Positions 63,150 to 64,000 of a stretch of 64,000 nucleotides of DNA are shown here, one piece after another. A program made the position numbers and the translations under genes. Every line of letters starts with the position of its first letter. Position 1 is the stretch's first letter. The stretch comes from Aestuariirhabdus haliotis (GTDB lineage Bacteria; Pseudomonadota; Gammaproteobacteria; Pseudomonadales; Aestuariirhabdaceae). Below the pieces are notes generated by a model. It was given only the letters and a program-made list of their open reading frames with translations. It did no database searches and had not been told where the DNA came from. The stretch is taken from the NCBI RefSeq assembly GCF_023509475.1, contig NZ_JAKSDZ010000003.1, positions 1-64,000 of the forward strand. Direction: 5' to 3'.

Positions 63150-63598
63150 AAGTTCTTAATACTCCAGAATTGAAGTGTGAACAGTAAAAGTGAGAATGAC
63201 TTCTCTTAGGTAAGGCTGGTTCCTAAGGCGGGCGCATAGCGGCAAACGCGGCTTGTCTTTTAAGTGTAGACCCCATGATTGGGCTAAGCTTTAGCTACAT
63301 CACACATTGCTAAGTTTAATGAGGGATCGGGAAAACATTATTTTATTTCGCTATGTTTTTCGCTTGTTTTATTCTCTATCTGATAGCGATTCTGTTTTGG
63401 TCTGTCCCTGTTGATCATCTACAAAAAAGTGCAGTGAAAGACTGTTCTCCTGTACTTGTATTATCTAAAGCGAAACAAGAAAAATATTCACAAACTGAAA
63501 GTTGTTGGAAGCAGGGTGAATGGAGTGATAGAGAGCGATCACTCAAAAATATTTCTATGCTTGCTGCGCTTTTGTGTCGGGGGTAATGGGGGGAGGGG
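63150..63598. other. Intergenic region upstream of torC, likely tor promoter
   Basis: 449 bases between the AraC-type gene and torC on the same strand. It should contain the promoter for torCA. A plus-strand frame of 77 codons (63353-63586) has a hydrophobic start but no ribosome site, and I do not call it. No TorR-box-like repeats or clear promoter hexamers were found by eye. Confidence 0.45.
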
Positions 63599-64000
63599 CT
63601 ATCTGTTTTTGCGGCGGTATTCGCCAGGCGTTCTATCGGTCCAGCGTTTGAAAGCGCGTTGAAAGGCTTCCGGCGATGAGAAACCCAACAGGTAAGCGAT
63701 CTCTCCAAGGCTGAGTTCGGTATCCTGTACATAAGTAATGGCCAGATCGCGCTTGGTTTCACCGAGTATTTGCTGAAACGTGATGTTTTCTTCCTGCAAC
63801 TTGCGGCGCAGGGTCCAGCTGGGCATGGCAAGTTTTATTGCGACGTCGCTCACGGTCGGTGTGCTACCCGGTAATGCACTGGCCAGTATTTCCCCAACCC
63901 TTGAACGCAAAGAACGTCCTTTTTGCATCTGTGACAATTGTTGCTCGCACAGTTCACTCAGATAGTTAAAGTTATTGGTGTTGCTAAACAATAATGGGGT
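63599..64000 (-). CDS. AraC-family regulator, C-terminal part (window edge)
   Basis: The last 134 codons of a transcriptional regulator; the frame remains open to the window edge, so the N-terminus lies outside. Two helix-turn-helix units are seen: V-S-D-V-A-I-K-L-A-M-P-S-W-T-L-R-R-K-L and L-G-E-I-A-Y-L-L-G-F-S-S-P-E-A-F-Q-R-A-F, ending with the typical R-T-P-G-E-Y-R. The arrangement resembles AraC regulators with an arabinose-binding-like N-terminal domain, but that part is not visible. It lies upstream of torCA on the same strand; regulation of these genes is possible but not shown. Confidence 0.88.
   Translation of the reverse strand, partial: TPLLFSNTNNFNYLSELCEQQLSQMQKGRSLRSRVGEILASALPGSTPTVSDVAIKLAMPSWTLRRKLQEENITFQQILGETKRDLAITYVQDTELSLGEIAYLLGFSSPEAFQRAFKRWTDRTPGEYRRKNR

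Noticed and set aside
63353-63586. A 77-codon frame with a hydrophobic N-terminus
   Set aside because: No ribosome site or family resemblance; it lies in the likely tor promoter region.
1-64000. CRISPR array, prophage or integrase genes
   Set aside because: I saw no regularly spaced repeats, Cas genes, integrase or phage structural genes.

Overview
This window looks like chromosomal DNA of a marine-type gammaproteobacterium. Three things point there: a complete exosortase A (XrtA/PEP-CTERM) exopolysaccharide locus, an acyclic-terpene-utilisation (atu) cluster in the gene order known from Pseudomonas aeruginosa, and a trimethylamine N-oxide respiratory pair (TorC/TorA). I cannot name the genus. 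By eye, the 5-33 kb region is richer in A+T than the 48-63 kb region, so the polysaccharide locus may have a different history from its flank.

Layout. (1) 1-5.5 kb: the end of a repeated element, a ferritin, one PEP-CTERM substrate protein behind a convincing sigma-54 promoter, then a compact group: a nitroreductase-like protein, an E1-like (ThiF-type) adenylating enzyme and two exosortase-associated acyltransferases of the N-acyl amino acid synthase type. (2) 5.6-24.5 kb, plus strand: the XrtA core operon behind a sigma-70-type promoter. It encodes export lipoprotein, chain-length protein, tyrosine autokinase, outer-membrane protein, ATPase, UDP-GlcNAc 2-epimerase, deacetylase, FemAB-like protein, glycosyltransferases, exosortase A, amidotransferase, an O-antigen-ligase-like protein and a sulfotransferase. 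(3) 24.5-32.3 kb, minus strand: an accessory operon with an alkaline-phosphatase-superfamily membrane enzyme, two GT2 and one GT4 glycosyltransferase, a second deacetylase and an asparagine-synthetase homologue without the glutaminase cysteine. (4) 32.6-41.1 kb: a TPR protein, then a minus-strand run of one GT2 and four translationally coupled exported proteins (three beta-propeller-like, one large PcRGLX/YetA-like). (5) 41.2-48 kb: a PDZ-less trypsin-like protease, a small membrane protein, a small HAD protein, a 259-bp MITE-like element with CTAG duplications, a Wzx-type flippase, the priming sugar transferase and a highly degenerate asparagine-synthetase-like protein. (6) 47.9-58.9 kb: a DMT transporter and atuG-F-E-D-C-B-A with divergent atuR. 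(7) 59.0-64 kb: tRNA-Val and tRNA-Asp, torA and torC, and the 3' part of an AraC-family regulator cut by the window edge.

How it fits together. Regions 2, 3 and part of 5 together could make, export and decorate one extracellular polysaccharide. The priming transferase and flippase lie 20 kb from the core. XrtA would process PEP-CTERM proteins such as the one at 773-1675. The PrsK/PrsR regulators and PrsT that often accompany XrtA are not in the window, but the sigma-54 site suggests they exist elsewhere. The atu genes encode degradation of citronellol/geraniol-type terpenoids via geranyl-CoA carboxylase. Most interesting for follow-up are the acyltransferase/E1/nitroreductase group, the MITE-like element whose edges provide the stop codons of three genes, the four-gene exported operon and the two non-canonical asparagine-synthetase homologues.
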